From: Staphylococcus simulans
GTDB lineage: Bacteria; Bacillota; Bacilli; Staphylococcales; Staphylococcaceae
Assembly: GCF_002994445.1 (NCBI RefSeq)
Contig: NZ_MRZJ01000009.1
Span: 20,346 to 84,345, forward strand
Direction: 5' to 3'
DNA: 64,000 nucleotides
Shown: positions 54,757 through 64,000 of the stretch, one piece after another
Layout of the letters: every line of letters starts with the position of its first letter
Numbering within the stretch: position 1 is the first letter of the stretch
Made by a program: the position numbers and the translations under genes
The notes under the pieces: generated by a model
Told to the model about the DNA's origin: nothing
Databases searched by the model: none
What the model saw: the letters and a program-made list of their open reading frames with translations, nothing else

Positions 54757-55437
54757 TTATTGTCCTAACATCTTTTTCATTTGTTTCACAGCCATTTTAG
54801 TTTGTTCTGCTTTCGGCATAGATTGCATCATGGCCATTTGTTTTTGCTGGCTGCTAGAATCTTTTTGTTTCGCTTGCAGCTGTTTTAATTGTTCTGGTGA
54901 TGCTGCAACCCATTCATCTTTAGGTAAAGTAATGGTTGTAGTCTCTTTAATTAATGCTTTGTGATCATCACCAAAGCTCATCAATGCTTGATAGAAATCA
55001 TTTTCGAATACCCAAGCCGTAGTTTTAGTTTTGACTTCAGGTTGTTTAACGTCTTTAAGTTGATACGTCGCTGATTTTTTCACAGTTTCAACTTGTTTAT
55101 CTTTGCTGAAGTCAGGTTTAAAATGAGCTTGTGCTTTGTTTTGATCTTTGTGATCGCGATAAATCAAAACATAATTGTTTGTATCTTTGCCGAGTTCTTT
55201 TGCAATCATTAAATTAGCAGGGTTTTGTTTATCGCCTGCAGAGTAAACATTATGGTGTACTTTAGTTGTTGTGACTTGCTTCATACCAAAGTGATGGTGC
55301 AAGTTCATACCGATTAAGATACCTTGAATCAGTAATAAGACCATTAACAGACTGCCTATCGCAATACGAACGGCTTTCGGCTTGATAAACATCCAAGCGA
55401 GGAAAACAGCAAGTGTTAGTAATATTAATATAATCAT
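54757..55437 (-). CDS. DUF4811 membrane-anchored protein
   Basis: A 226-aa protein with two N-terminal spans and an extracytoplasmic domain with a Gln/Lys/Met-rich tail. Overlaps the pump gene by 4 bases; DUF4811 proteins commonly accompany DHA2 pumps, suggesting an accessory role. Confidence 0.85.
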   Translation of the reverse strand: MIILILLTLAVFLAWMFIKPKAVRIAIGSLLMVLLLIQGILIGMNLHHHFGMKQVTTTKVHHNVYSAGDKQNPANLMIAKELGKDTNNYVLIYRDHKDQNKAQAHFKPDFSKDKQVETVKKSATYQLKDVKQPEVKTKTTAWVFENDFYQALMSFGDDHKALIKETTTITLPKDEWVAASPEQLKQLQAKQKDSSSQQKQMAMMQSMPKAEQTKMAVKQMKKMLGQ

Positions 55438-56954
55438 TTTGTTTCCTCACTTTCTTTAGAAAGATTATTGCCTAAGAATGGTACTAAAGCAAGACCAAGA
55501 ATTGCGAAGACTAAACCAATCGCAAAGGCAGTATTGAAACCGTCAATCATGGCATGTTGGAATTGACGCATGAATTCAAACGGGTCGGTATCTTTTAAGG
55601 ATGCTTTCGGCTCGTTGTTGTTAATGATGTTTTGTGTCACAGATGTTAATAATGCAACACCGATAGAAGATGCCATTTGACGTGCAGTGTTATTAACTGC
55701 TGTACCGTGTGTTCCGACTTCTGTAGGAATCGAATCCATCGCAAAAGCAGTGAGCGGCATCATAATCAATGCAATTGAGAATATACGGATGGCATATAAC
55801 ACTGTAATAAGTGTTGTAGATGTTTCGCCTGATAAAAAGGCGAAAGGAATTGTAGATACACTAAGAATAAAGAAACCTACAAATGCTAAACGTTTCACAC
55901 CGACTTTATTGTATAAAGCACCTGAAATCGGTGAAGTGATGCCCATTAAGAGTGCACCAGGTAATAAAGTCAAACCTGCGACAAGCGGTGAGAAACCGTG
56001 GATATTCTGCAAGTATGTCGGCAGCATCATTTCTACACCGAACATAGCCATTGTGATTAATACAATGCCCAATGTGGCGAAGGTGAAGTTTCTGTTTTTA
56101 AACACGCGCAAGTCTAAGAATGGATCTTTCATTTTCAATTGACGCACTACAAAGAAAGTCAAGATGAACAAACTTGCGATAATCGGCAAAATGACCCACC
56201 AAAAGCTGCCCCATCCTTCTGAAGCCACGTTTGAAAAGCCCCAAAGGAACAGACCGAAGCCGAATACCGATAAAATAAATGATGGAATATCTAGTTTTAA
56301 TTTTCTGTTAGGAATAATATCTTTCATTAAGAAGATACAAAGCACTAATGCAATGACCATCACAGCGATTGGAACGATAAAGATATTTCTCCATGAATTG
56401 CTTAAAGTCAGACCCAAAATAATGTGGTCCTTATCTAAAATCCAACCGGCAAATGTAGGACCGATGGCAGGTGCTAAACCAATCGCAAGACCTGTGAGTC
56501 CCATTGCGACACCGCGTTTCTTCGGCGGATACATATTAATAATCAGCATTTGCATCAGCGGCATCATCATGCCGACAGAGACAGCTGAAATAATACGACC
56601 GACTAGGAATACGAACCAATAGTGATGGCTGCTGGGTGCTAAAGCGGTAATCGCTAAGCCGATTAATAAAATACTATATGCTAGGATGTGCAGTAATTTT
56701 GTAGGGAATCGTGTTGCGAAGAACGCAGATAATGGAATCATGACACCATTTGCGAGCAAGAACCATGTTGTGGCTTGTTGTGCTGTTGCGAAATCTATAT
56801 CAAAATCGTGCATAAGTGTCGGTAACGCTGTGCCGAGCGATGTCTGCATTAAAACACCTGAAAATGTGGCCAGCAGCATTGTTACCATAATCAACGTCGG
56901 GTTATAAGGTTTGCCATGTATATCGACAGGGCGAGTTGAGTGGTTTGAGGTCAT
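55434..56954 (-). CDS. DHA2 family drug efflux MFS transporter
   Basis: A 506-aa, 14-span pump with MQTSLGTALPTLMHDF and GLAPAIGPTFAGWILDK motifs. It is divergent from the TetR gene and coupled to the DUF4811 gene, forming a typical regulated efflux unit. Confidence 0.92.
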   Translation of the reverse strand: MTSNHSTRPVDIHGKPYNPTLIMVTMLLATFSGVLMQTSLGTALPTLMHDFDIDFATAQQATTWFLLANGVMIPLSAFFATRFPTKLLHILAYSILLIGLAITALAPSSHHYWFVFLVGRIISAVSVGMMMPLMQMLIINMYPPKKRGVAMGLTGLAIGLAPAIGPTFAGWILDKDHIILGLTLSNSWRNIFIVPIAVMVIALVLCIFLMKDIIPNRKLKLDIPSFILSVFGFGLFLWGFSNVASEGWGSFWWVILPIIASLFILTFFVVRQLKMKDPFLDLRVFKNRNFTFATLGIVLITMAMFGVEMMLPTYLQNIHGFSPLVAGLTLLPGALLMGITSPISGALYNKVGVKRLAFVGFFILSVSTIPFAFLSGETSTTLITVLYAIRIFSIALIMMPLTAFAMDSIPTEVGTHGTAVNNTARQMASSIGVALLTSVTQNIINNNEPKASLKDTDPFEFMRQFQHAMIDGFNTAFAIGLVFAILGLALVPFLGNNLSKESEETK

Positions 56955-57028
56955 ATTTTCCTCCTGATTAATTATTATTCAAAAATTGACGTTTTCCAAT
57001 ATAACACCTTACTCTGAAGATAAAAAGT

Positions 57029-57060
57029 ACACATTGTTACAATGTGTCCAAAATAGGACA
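57029..57060. promoter_or_regulatory. TetR operator region
   Basis: The perfect 8-3-8 palindrome ACACATTG-tta-CAATGTGT (57029-57047) abuts TGTCC-n6-GGACA (57045-57060), in the gap between the efflux operon and the TetR gene. Confidence 0.7.
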
Positions 57061-57106
57061 GTCTATTTGATTTTGTGTTATATTGAATGCAAATGGAGGG
57101 GTATGT

Positions 57107-57697
57107 ATGCCTTATGCTAGAAAAACGAATCAAACTAAACGAAAGATTAAAGAAGCGTTGATTCAGTTAATGAAACAAAAACATTTCGATTTGATTGCGA
57201 TTCATCAGATTGCGGAAGCGGCAGAAATCACACGCAGTACATTTTATCGGTATTATGACGATAAATATGAACTGCTGGAGGAAATTGAGGATGAAGTTAT
57301 CCAAAGGCTGAATGAACTGCGCAAACAATTTAAATCGAAAAGCGACGGCACTGAGTTTTATGAAAAAGCATTAATCAAAGAAATGTTTGATGCACTGTAT
57401 CCTTATGCGGATACAATACATCTCTTATTAAGTTTCAATACCCATGCCAGCTTTGAAATGAAGTTGAAAAATGATATGAAACAGCGCTTTGATATTATTC
57501 GTCAAAATACAAAGCTGACTAAAGTCGAAAGAGACTTGTTGAAAGAATATATTTTCAACATGTTTATTACGACTTTCAAATATTGGGCAGGACATAAAGA
57601 GGAAGTGACTTCTGAAGAAGTTGCTGACATCATCATTACAGTACAATGGAACGGCTTTAAAAATATTTTAGAAGACAGTCAAAAACAACAGCGTTAA
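57107..57697 (+). CDS. TetR/AcrR family regulator
   Basis: A 196-aa protein with an N-terminal HTH (DLIAIHQIAEAAEITRSTFYRYYDDKYELL). ATG 57107 follows TGGAGGGG; an upstream ATG at 57083 lacks a ribosome site. It probably represses the divergent pump and itself. Confidence 0.9.
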   Translation: MPYARKTNQTKRKIKEALIQLMKQKHFDLIAIHQIAEAAEITRSTFYRYYDDKYELLEEIEDEVIQRLNELRKQFKSKSDGTEFYEKALIKEMFDALYPYADTIHLLLSFNTHASFEMKLKNDMKQRFDIIRQNTKLTKVERDLLKEYIFNMFITTFKYWAGHKEEVTSEEVADIIITVQWNGFKNILEDSQKQQR

Positions 57698-57703
57698 AGC
57701 TGA

Positions 57704-58741
57704 TCACTTCCATAGATTAATTACCGCGTAACTGCGTAATGGACGCCAAGCTTCAGCGTAAGCAAGGCGTTTTTTCTTGTCTTTACGTTCAATCTCCGGA
57801 TAAATGTCGCGCATACGGTTGATGACACCGATATCTGTTTCTAAGAAAGCATCAGGATAACCTAAAGCACGCATCGCAATGGCATGCATAGACCAAGGTC
57901 CAATGCCTTTAATGGCAGATAATTGTTTCATGATATGTTCTGCTTTCATGATGGCATCGTTATTGAGTGTGCCGTTTTGCCAAATCGGCAGAGGTGCTAA
58001 AGCGATTTCACCGGATTGAACAGCTTTTGCGACTGCCTCGATAGTTGCGGCACGACGACCAGTTATACCTAAAGGACCAAGTACATCACCAATGCCAGTA
58101 CCGCCTTCTAAAAGGTTTTGTCTGCCAGCTTCAATGATAATAGAAGCATTTGGAAAGAGATATTGCAGCTGAGGGTGACCATAATTAAAGGGTGTCCCAA
58201 GATGTTTAACCAAACGTCCTGCTAAAGTGGTTGCGGCACTGACAGTAATTTGTTGCCCTAAAATGGTACGCACACTTACTTCAAAGCCGTCCATACCGCC
58301 AGGCAAACGCAAGTGCGGATCAATCCAGGGTTCTTTGAGTGCTGCTTTAATAACTTCTGGATTGAAATCTAAATCAAACAGATGACGTAGGCGCATAAGA
58401 ATATTACCTAATTCGGGATAACAGCTGACACTCATTTCTGCTTTTAATTGGTTATGTTCAAAATCGTGTGTAACTGAAAGCCATCCTTTAAGCGGAATAT
58501 GATATTCAGATTGCGGAATAAGCAGTGTACGCGCATAAGAAGATTCATCCGCAAATTCTACACCTGGTATCGCACGACGTTCTAAAAACGCAAGCAAAGT
58601 TTCCCATAAGTAAGGCGGATGATAGGGCAGATGTATTGTAAAGGTATGTTGATACCAGCTTTCATGTACAGGAATAGTGATATAGGGATCGTCTAATGTT
58701 TTAAGTGTATCTATTATGAAGTTTGTTTTGAGATGCATCAT
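57704..58741 (-). CDS. DNA-3-methyladenine glycosylase II (AlkA type)
   Basis: A 345-aa protein. The C-terminal HhH-GPD core has ILGQQITVSAA, LSAIKGIGPWSMHAIAMRAL and catalytic Asp in FLETDIGV. The N-terminal half is the AlkA_N-like region. It removes alkylated purines. AAGGAGG upstream of ATG. Confidence 0.9.
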   Translation of the reverse strand: MMHLKTNFIIDTLKTLDDPYITIPVHESWYQHTFTIHLPYHPPYLWETLLAFLERRAIPGVEFADESSYARTLLIPQSEYHIPLKGWLSVTHDFEHNQLKAEMSVSCYPELGNILMRLRHLFDLDFNPEVIKAALKEPWIDPHLRLPGGMDGFEVSVRTILGQQITVSAATTLAGRLVKHLGTPFNYGHPQLQYLFPNASIIIEAGRQNLLEGGTGIGDVLGPLGITGRRAATIEAVAKAVQSGEIALAPLPIWQNGTLNNDAIMKAEHIMKQLSAIKGIGPWSMHAIAMRALGYPDAFLETDIGVINRMRDIYPEIERKDKKKRLAYAEAWRPLRSYAVINLWK

Positions 58742-58882
58742 CGAAACCTCCTTAGAACCATACTATGTGATACCGCATGGTTTAAGCAAAGGTTTTGAAA
58801 TCATGTTGCAAAAGTTTTAGTGTAAATAATGTTGGTGATGGATATTATCAATTTGCATGTATGTCAACCAACTCATAACGAA

Positions 58883-58972
58883 GGAGAAGTACCCAAGTTC
58901 GGCTGAAGGGACTGGTCTCGAAAACCAGCAGGAGTCGAAAGGCTCGCAAGGGTTCAAATCCCTTCTTCTCCG
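58883..58972 (+). tRNA. tRNA-Ser (anticodon CGA)
   Basis: The acceptor stem GGAGAAG (58883-58889) pairs with CTTCTCC (58965-58971), with discriminator G. The anticodon loop CTCGAAA sits between CTGGT and ACCAG and gives anticodon CGA (reads UCG). There is a long variable arm (GGAGTCGAAAGGCTC) and a T loop GGGTTCAAATCCC. CCA is not encoded. Confidence 0.95.
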
Positions 58973-58978
58973 CTGTAT

Positions 58979-59018
58979 AACCGCTAGTCCAATGTTGGAT
59001 TGGCGGTTTTTAATTTTT
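58979..59018 (+). terminator. Terminator after tRNA-Ser
   Basis: CCGC-n2-GTCCAA pairs with TTGGAT-n2-GCGG, followed by TTTTT. Confidence 0.85.
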
Positions 59019-59201
59019 GAGGAAGTCAAGCGATATATAGAAAAAATTCTATTTTTAGATATAGAATTGTACATAATTTGTAAATATTTGTACTAAAACG
59101 CACAAAACTTTGTTATACTTAATCAGTATGCATTATACAAAAAATAACATGCAATACTTCAGCGTTTTAAAGTAAAAACACACAATTACATGGAGGACAT
59201 C

Positions 59202-62200
59202 ATGAGAAAACCAAACAAACGTTTAGACTTCTTGCCGAATATTCATAACAAATATTCGATTAGAAAATTTACAGTTGGAACGGCATCTATTTTATTAGGG
59301 ACCACATTAATTTTTGGGGCTAGCCGTGATGCAGAAGCGGCTGAAGAGAACGGTTCTCAGCAAGCGACAGAACCAGCAGAAAATTCAGCGAACCAAACTG
59401 CAGCACCTGCCGACCAAAATACAAAAGCTGTAAATGCAGAAGCTAAACCAGAACAGTCTAGCACAGAAAAAACATCAGAAGTTTCACAACCTCAAGCAAC
59501 AAGTGAAACAAACCCACAGACTAAAACGACGCAAGTTAACGCAGAACAAAAAGAGACAGCTGTGAAAACTGAACAACCTCAGCAAAATACTGCAGCACCT
59601 GCAAACACAGAAAGTACACAGACTGCAGAAAAGCAAACAGCAACAGAACCTGCAAAAGCAGCAGATTCTCAGCCAACTGAAGCAGTGAAAACTACAACTG
59701 AAAATAACGATCAAAGTACTGAAGCGCCAAAAGTAAGTACAAGAGAAGCGGATACAAGTTCTATAGATTTTTCAATGCTGAATGATGGGCAAAAAGCACC
59801 TGTAGAATTTGTAGAACAATACTTGCACACATCGGACAAACAAGGGTTAGTACGTCAATTATTGGCGGATAACTATGGTCCAGATGATGTAGACGGTATC
59901 ATGAGTAAAATTAACGTAGACTATAATACGGTTTCTGCGGAAGATTTATTCCAAGATATTTTACGAGCTGGTATTGAGTATGCAAATGAGCAAACTTCTA
60001 AATATACTGTTTATGCAGTAAGAGCAGCAGGATCTGATACGACTTCAACATCATCAAGTACGACTAATGAGACGTATCCTGTAGGTGATGAGAATACAAC
60101 TTCAAACGTTACTTTGCCTAAAAATGGTACAACAACTGAAGTTGTTGGTGCTTTAAAAACAGAAATACGTATTCCTGATCAAGGTGTATCTGTTACAGGT
60201 ACAGGTAAAACATATTCTGGTCAATTACCAGCGCATTATGTGTTTACTGCAACTCCAGATAAAGCGAATAATAGAATGAATTTTTCAGTTAAATACGATG
60301 CTACTGTGAACACTGGAAATCATTCGATTGATTTAGGGGGATTGAAGCTTGGTAAAGCTTATGAACACCCTAGTCAGATTCCATACAAATATAAACAATC
60401 AGGAGTTACTTCTCCTCCAGGTACAGGTTATCTACAAGGAGGGTTATCTAAACCTGGTTATCCGCAGGGTTATGCCATGGACTCTAGACCAATGCTTAAC
60501 AATTATCCTACATTGACAAATGGAGGATATGGTCTATTAGAGTTTTCTGTTCCTGTTACAGATTGGAATGGAGATTTAAGTGTAGAAGCATTCCCGATGA
60601 TGTATTCGCAAAACTCACCGTACAGTAGACAGCACGATCCATATTCAACTGATAATTACTTCCATGAAAAAATGCAAGTAATTTTGGATGGGAACCCGGA
60701 TCTTAATATCAAAACTACTAAAAGTGTAGTGAGTGAACCTCTACCGTTTGAAACGAAATATGTGACTACAACAAGCCTTCAAGCTGGTCAACAACGAATT
60801 AAATCTACAGGTAGTGAAGGAGTTAAAACATACAACGAAACAACTGTAACTTACAAAGGTGAGTTAATTGGTAAAACAAGAGATCAAGGAGTGGTTACTC
60901 TTCAGCCTGTCAATAAAATTGTCGAGTTGGGAATTGGACAGCCCCTACAAACACCGGACATTGTATTGCCACCTGTCGTAGATCCGCAATTATCCGGATC
61001 AAGAACGGTTACAGGTGAAACAGAACCTAATGTACCTGTAACTATTCATGTAGGGCCTACTACGTATACAACACAATCTAATGCACAAGGTACTTTTACG
61101 CAGGCTTTAAATGCTCCGTTAAGAGAAGCAGATGTAGTTACAGCAACTGTTTCTAAAAACGGAACTACAAGTTTACCAGGTAAAATGATTGTACCTCGTG
61201 ATGGACGTACGCCTAATATCACAACAACACAAGAAAGAACGACTCAAAACGGTAAACAAGGTACATTATTAACAATTATTAATGCAGATACGAACCAACC
61301 AATCAGCACTGTATTCATTCCTGATGGAACAGCAGGACCAAGAGGTGCGAAAGGCGACAAAGGTGATACTGGTGCTGCAGGTGCACAAGGTCCAGCCGGT
61401 CCGAAAGGCGATAAAGGAGATACCGGAGCTGCAGGTGCACAAGGCTCAGCTGGTCCAAAAGGTGATAAAGGAGATACGGGTGCTACGGGAGCACAAGGCA
61501 AATCGATTACAGTATTATCTAGAAGTTTAATGCCAAATGGGGACCTTCTTGTTGTATTTTCAGATGGAAGTCAAGTAGTTGTTCCAAGGGGACCAAAAGG
61601 TGATACAGGAGCACAAGGTCCAGCCGGTCCTCAGGGTGCCCAAGGTATACAAGGTGTTCAGGGTACAACTGGAGCAACCGGTCCACAAGGTCTAAAAGGT
61701 GACAAAGGTGAAAAAGGTGATACAGGTTTAACAGGAGCACAAGGTCCAAAAGGAGATAAAGGTGATCGCGGAGAAACAGGCGCAGCCGGCACATCAATCG
61801 GAATATCAAAAATTGAACCATTAGCAAATGGAGACCAAAAAGTCACATTTACAGATGGCAAAACAATGACAATTCCAAAAGGCGTTAAAGGTGACAAAGG
61901 TGATACCGGAGCTCAAGGTGCTAGAGGTACAGATGGTACATCAATCGGCATAACTAGTATTACTAAATTACCAGATGGAACAACACATGTAGTATTTACT
62001 GATGGTAAAACAATGGATATTCCTAAAGGCACAGATGGAAAATCTATCACTATCACAAACACAACTACATTACCAAATGGTAATAAAGAAGTTACATTCA
62101 GTGACGGTAAAAAATTAGAAATTCCAAAAGGTGATCAAGGTATCCAAGGTATTCAAGGTCCAGCCGGTCCTCAAGGTGCCAAAGGTGATAAAGGTGACCG

Positions 62201-64000
62201 AGGCGAAACAGGCGCAGCGGGTACATCAATTGGTATCAGAACAATTGAAGCATTACCAAATGGTGATACAAAAGTTACATTTACTGATAGTAAAACAATG
62301 ATAATTCCAAAAGGTAAAGATGGTGCACCAATTACGGTTAAATCATCTACACCGAATGCGAATGGCGATATCGTTGTCACATTCAGTGATGGTTCAACTG
62401 CGACAATTCCAAAAGGTGCTAAAGGTGACAAAGGCGACGCAGGTCAAAATGCAGCTCCATTAACAGTTACAAACACTACAAAAGATGCAGCTGGCAATAC
62501 AGTAGTTCACTTCAGCGATAACTCAACAGCCACAATTTCAAAAGGTGATAAAGGAGATCGTGGTGAAACGGGTGCCCAAGGTGCAGCTGGAGCAACAGGC
62601 GCGAAAGGTGATAAAGGCGACCGTGGTGAAACAGGTGCTGCTGGACAAAATGGTACATCAGTTACTATTACTAGCACGCAAGTTCAACCTGATGGTTCAA
62701 CAAAAGTAGTCTTTAGTGATGGTCATGAAATTGTGATTCCAAAAGGCCAAAAAGGTGCAGACGGAAAAGCAATTACAATCAAATCAACAACAACAGATCC
62801 TGAAGGAAATAAAGTTGTGACATTCAGTGATAACACAACAATCACTATTCCTAAAGGTGACAAAGGTGATCGTGGTGAAACTGGAGCACAAGGTGCGAAA
62901 GGTGACACAGGTGCAACTGGACCTAAAGGTGAATCTATTACAATCACAAATACAACAACATTGCCGAATGGTAATAAAGAAGTAACATTCAGTGACGGTA
63001 AAAAATTAGAAATTCCTAAAGGTGATACAGGCGCAACAGGCGCAACTGGCGCTGCTGGTCAAAACGCTGCACCACTCACAGTTACAAGCACTAATAAAGA
63101 TTCGGACGGTAACACAGTCGTTCACTTCAGTGATGGTTCACAAGCAGTAATTGCTAAAGGCGACCGTGGTGAAACTGGTGCTAAAGGAGATAAAGGTGAT
63201 ACAGGAGCAAAAGGCGAATCTATCACAATCCGTTCAATTGCACCGCAAAGCAATGGCGATACTGTTGTAACATTCTCAGACGGCAAATCTTTAACAATTC
63301 CTAAAGGTGCCAAAGGGGATAAAGGTGATGCAGGTCAAAATGCTGCACCGTTAACTGTAACAAGCACAACAAAAGACCCAGCAGGTAATACAGTTGTTCA
63401 CTTTAGTGATGGTCAACAAGCTGTCATTTCTAAAGGAGACAAAGGTGACCGCGGTGAAACAGGCGCAGCTGGTACAAACGGTCATGATGCAGCACCATTA
63501 ACAGTTACAGGCACAACAAAAGATGCAGATGGCAACACAGTCGTTCATTTCAGCGATAACTCAACAGCTGTTATCTCTAAAGGAGATAAAGGCGACGCAG
63601 GCGAAGCTGGAGCTAAAGGTGAAAAAGGTGATTCAGTCACTATTACTAGCATTACGCCTCAACCAGATGGTTCAACAAAAGTAGTCTTCAGTGATAATAA
63701 AGAATTTGTGATTCCAAAAGGTGAAAAAGGCGATAAAGGTGATACAGGTGCAGCCGGTGCAACAGGAGCAAAAGGCGAATCTATCACAATTACAAGCATT
63801 ACACCTCAAGCCGATGGTTCAACAAAAGTTATCTTCAGTGATGGCAAATCATTAGTTGTTCCTAAAGGTGCAAAAGGAGACAAAGGTGACCGTGGTGAAA
63901 CCGGAGCACAAGGTGCAAAAGGTGAAAATGGAACATCAATCACAATTACAGATACAACAACATTACCAAATGGCAATAAACAAGTAACCTTCTCAGATGG
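59202..64000 (+). CDS. YSIRK surface protein with alternating collagen-like and beta modules (3' end outside window)
   Basis: ATG 59202 follows TGGAGGA; the frame stays open to the window edge (1,600 codons seen). Residues 1-47 form a YSIRK/GxxS signal ([18 protein letters not shown]). Residues about 48-185 are a Thr/Gln/Ala/Glu low-complexity stretch, then an A-type region to about 500. A G5-like domain lies about 510-575 and an Ig-like Big_6-type domain about 590-665. From about residue 709 on, Gly-X-Y blocks ([17 protein letters not shown] and the like) alternate with a 31-residue module of consensus SITIT..T..P.GN..V.FSDG....IPKG. I count 16 complete modules and a 17th cut off. An LPXTG anchor would be expected beyond the edge. 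Probably a wall-anchored adhesive fibre. Confidence 0.9.
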   Translation, partial: MRKPNKRLDFLPNIHNKYSIRKFTVGTASILLGTTLIFGASRDAEAAEENGSQQATEPAENSANQTAAPADQNTKAVNAEAKPEQSSTEKTSEVSQPQATSETNPQTKTTQVNAEQKETAVKTEQPQQNTAAPANTESTQTAEKQTATEPAKAADSQPTEAVKTTTENNDQSTEAPKVSTREADTSSIDFSMLNDGQKAPVEFVEQYLHTSDKQGLVRQLLADNYGPDDVDGIMSKINVDYNTVSAEDLFQDILRAGIEYANEQTSKYTVYAVRAAGSDTTSTSSSTTNETYPVGDENTTSNVTLPKNGTTTEVVGALKTEIRIPDQGVSVTGTGKTYSGQLPAHYVFTATPDKANNRMNFSVKYDATVNTGNHSIDLGGLKLGKAYEHPSQIPYKYKQSGVTSPPGTGYLQGGLSKPGYPQGYAMDSRPMLNNYPTLTNGGYGLLEFSVPVTDWNGDLSVEAFPMMYSQNSPYSRQHDPYSTDNYFHEKMQVILDGNPDLNIKTTKSVVSEPLPFETKYVTTTSLQAGQQRIKSTGSEGVKTYNETTVTYKGELIGKTRDQGVVTLQPVNKIVELGIGQPLQTPDIVLPPVVDPQLSGSRTVTGETEPNVPVTIHVGPTTYTTQSNAQGTFTQALNAPLREADVVTATVSKNGTTSLPGKMIVPRDGRTPNITTTQERTTQNGKQGTLLTIINADTNQPISTVFIPDGTAGPRGAKGDKGDTGAAGAQGPAGPKGDKGDTGAAGAQGSAGPKGDKGDTGATGAQGKSITVLSRSLMPNGDLLVVFSDGSQVVVPRGPKGDTGAQGPAGPQGAQGIQGVQGTTGATGPQGLKGDKGEKGDTGLTGAQGPKGDKGDRGETGAAGTSIGISKIEPLANGDQKVTFTDGKTMTIPKGVKGDKGDTGAQGARGTDGTSIGITSITKLPDGTTHVVFTDGKTMDIPKGTDGKSITITNTTTLPNGNKEVTFSDGKKLEIPKGDQGIQGIQGPAGPQGAKGDKGDRGETGAAGTSIGIRTIEALPNGDTKVTFTDSKTMIIPKGKDGAPITVKSSTPNANGDIVVTFSDGSTATIPKGAKGDKGDAGQNAAPLTVTNTTKDAAGNTVVHFSDNSTATISKGDKGDRGETGAQGAAGATGAKGDKGDRGETGAAGQNGTSVTITSTQVQPDGSTKVVFSDGHEIVIPKGQKGADGKAITIKSTTTDPEGNKVVTFSDNTTITIPKGDKGDRGETGAQGAKGDTGATGPKGESITITNTTTLPNGNKEVTFSDGKKLEIPKGDTGATGATGAAGQNAAPLTVTSTNKDSDGNTVVHFSDGSQAVIAKGDRGETGAKGDKGDTGAKGESITIRSIAPQSNGDTVVTFSDGKSLTIPKGAKGDKGDAGQNAAPLTVTSTTKDPAGNTVVHFSDGQQAVISKGDKGDRGETGAAGTNGHDAAPLTVTGTTKDADGNTVVHFSDNSTAVISKGDKGDAGEAGAKGEKGDSVTITSITPQPDGSTKVVFSDNKEFVIPKGEKGDKGDTGAAGATGAKGESITITSITPQADGSTKVIFSDGKSLVVPKGAKGDKGDRGETGAQGAKGENGTSITITDTTTLPNGNKQVTFSD

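Noticed and set aside
58883..59018. tRNA-Ser as an integration site
   Set aside because: No integrase gene and no repeat of the tRNA 3' end were found in the window.
61244..63313. Several Pro/Ser/Val-rich minus-strand ORFs
   Set aside because: They are the antisense of the Gly-X-Y repeats; no ribosome sites and a composition forced by the repeat.
61327..64000. CRISPR-like repetitive array
   Set aside because: The repeats are codon-periodic and in frame with a surface protein; there are no unique spacers and no cas genes.

Overview
The window is a low-GC Firmicute chromosome segment and fits a coagulase-negative Staphylococcus. The grounds are a YSIRK-type surface protein, divergent kdpDE/kdpFABC, an argF-arcC-YfcC cluster, a BirA palindrome in front of bioY, PSM-like and other tiny peptide genes, strong AGGAGG ribosome sites with frequent GTG/TTG starts, and many short hairpin terminators. 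The species cannot be fixed by reading alone.

Layout. 1-1.7 kb: a DUF2075 helicase-like ATPase entering from the left, overlapped by a MazG-like pyrophosphohydrolase. 1.7-3.2 kb: a degenerate Mutator/IS256-type transposase homologue coupled to a 70-aa membrane peptide. 3.2-5.5 kb: no protein gene, but three apparent RNA genes. One is a roughly 0.83-0.9 kb RNA candidate with its own promoter and nine or more separate stems. 5.5-9.5 kb: YfcC carrier, carbamate kinase and ornithine carbamoyltransferase under a cre/Crp-Fnr-type control region. 9.9-16.5 kb: a DUF4352 lipoprotein, a type I toxin-like RNA, a DMT permease, YidC, a membrane protein, an exported CYTH-like protein and a LysR regulator. 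16.7-21.2 kb: an AfuABC/FbpABC-type ABC importer with a PPP-family phosphatase. 21.2-25 kb: a 31-aa basic peptide, a Fic protein, a frameshifted BCCT transporter and an orphan Vsr endonuclease.

24.9-33 kb: the complete Kdp potassium system. The two-component genes kdpDE run left, and kdpFABC plus a 51-aa membrane protein run right. 33-40 kb: a C-rich-loop RNA structure, a 25-aa PSM-alpha-like peptide, patatin phospholipase, TenA, bioY-bioD-bioA under a BirA operator, acetoacetate decarboxylase and a lipoprotein. 40-50.5 kb: SDR/MarR, a pair of paralogous SAP/Rho-N-like proteins, a second SDR, a GltB-like flavoprotein, a DHA2 efflux pump, a DUF1445 protein and a frameshifted XRE/ImmA-IrrE gene. 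50.6-54.7 kb: an IS1182 relic, a large KatE-type catalase and a Dcu-type carrier. 54.7-58.7 kb: DUF4811 and DHA2 efflux with a divergent TetR, then an AlkA-type glycosylase. 58.9 kb: tRNA-Ser(CGA). 59.2-64 kb: a YSIRK surface protein, cut by the window edge, in which collagen-like G-X-Y blocks alternate with at least 17 copies of a 31-residue beta-type module.

The strongest candidates for something undescribed are the large structured RNA at 4332-5245 with its neighbouring small RNAs, the alternating collagen/beta-module adhesin, and several tiny peptide genes (11.4, 21.2 and 33.5 kb).
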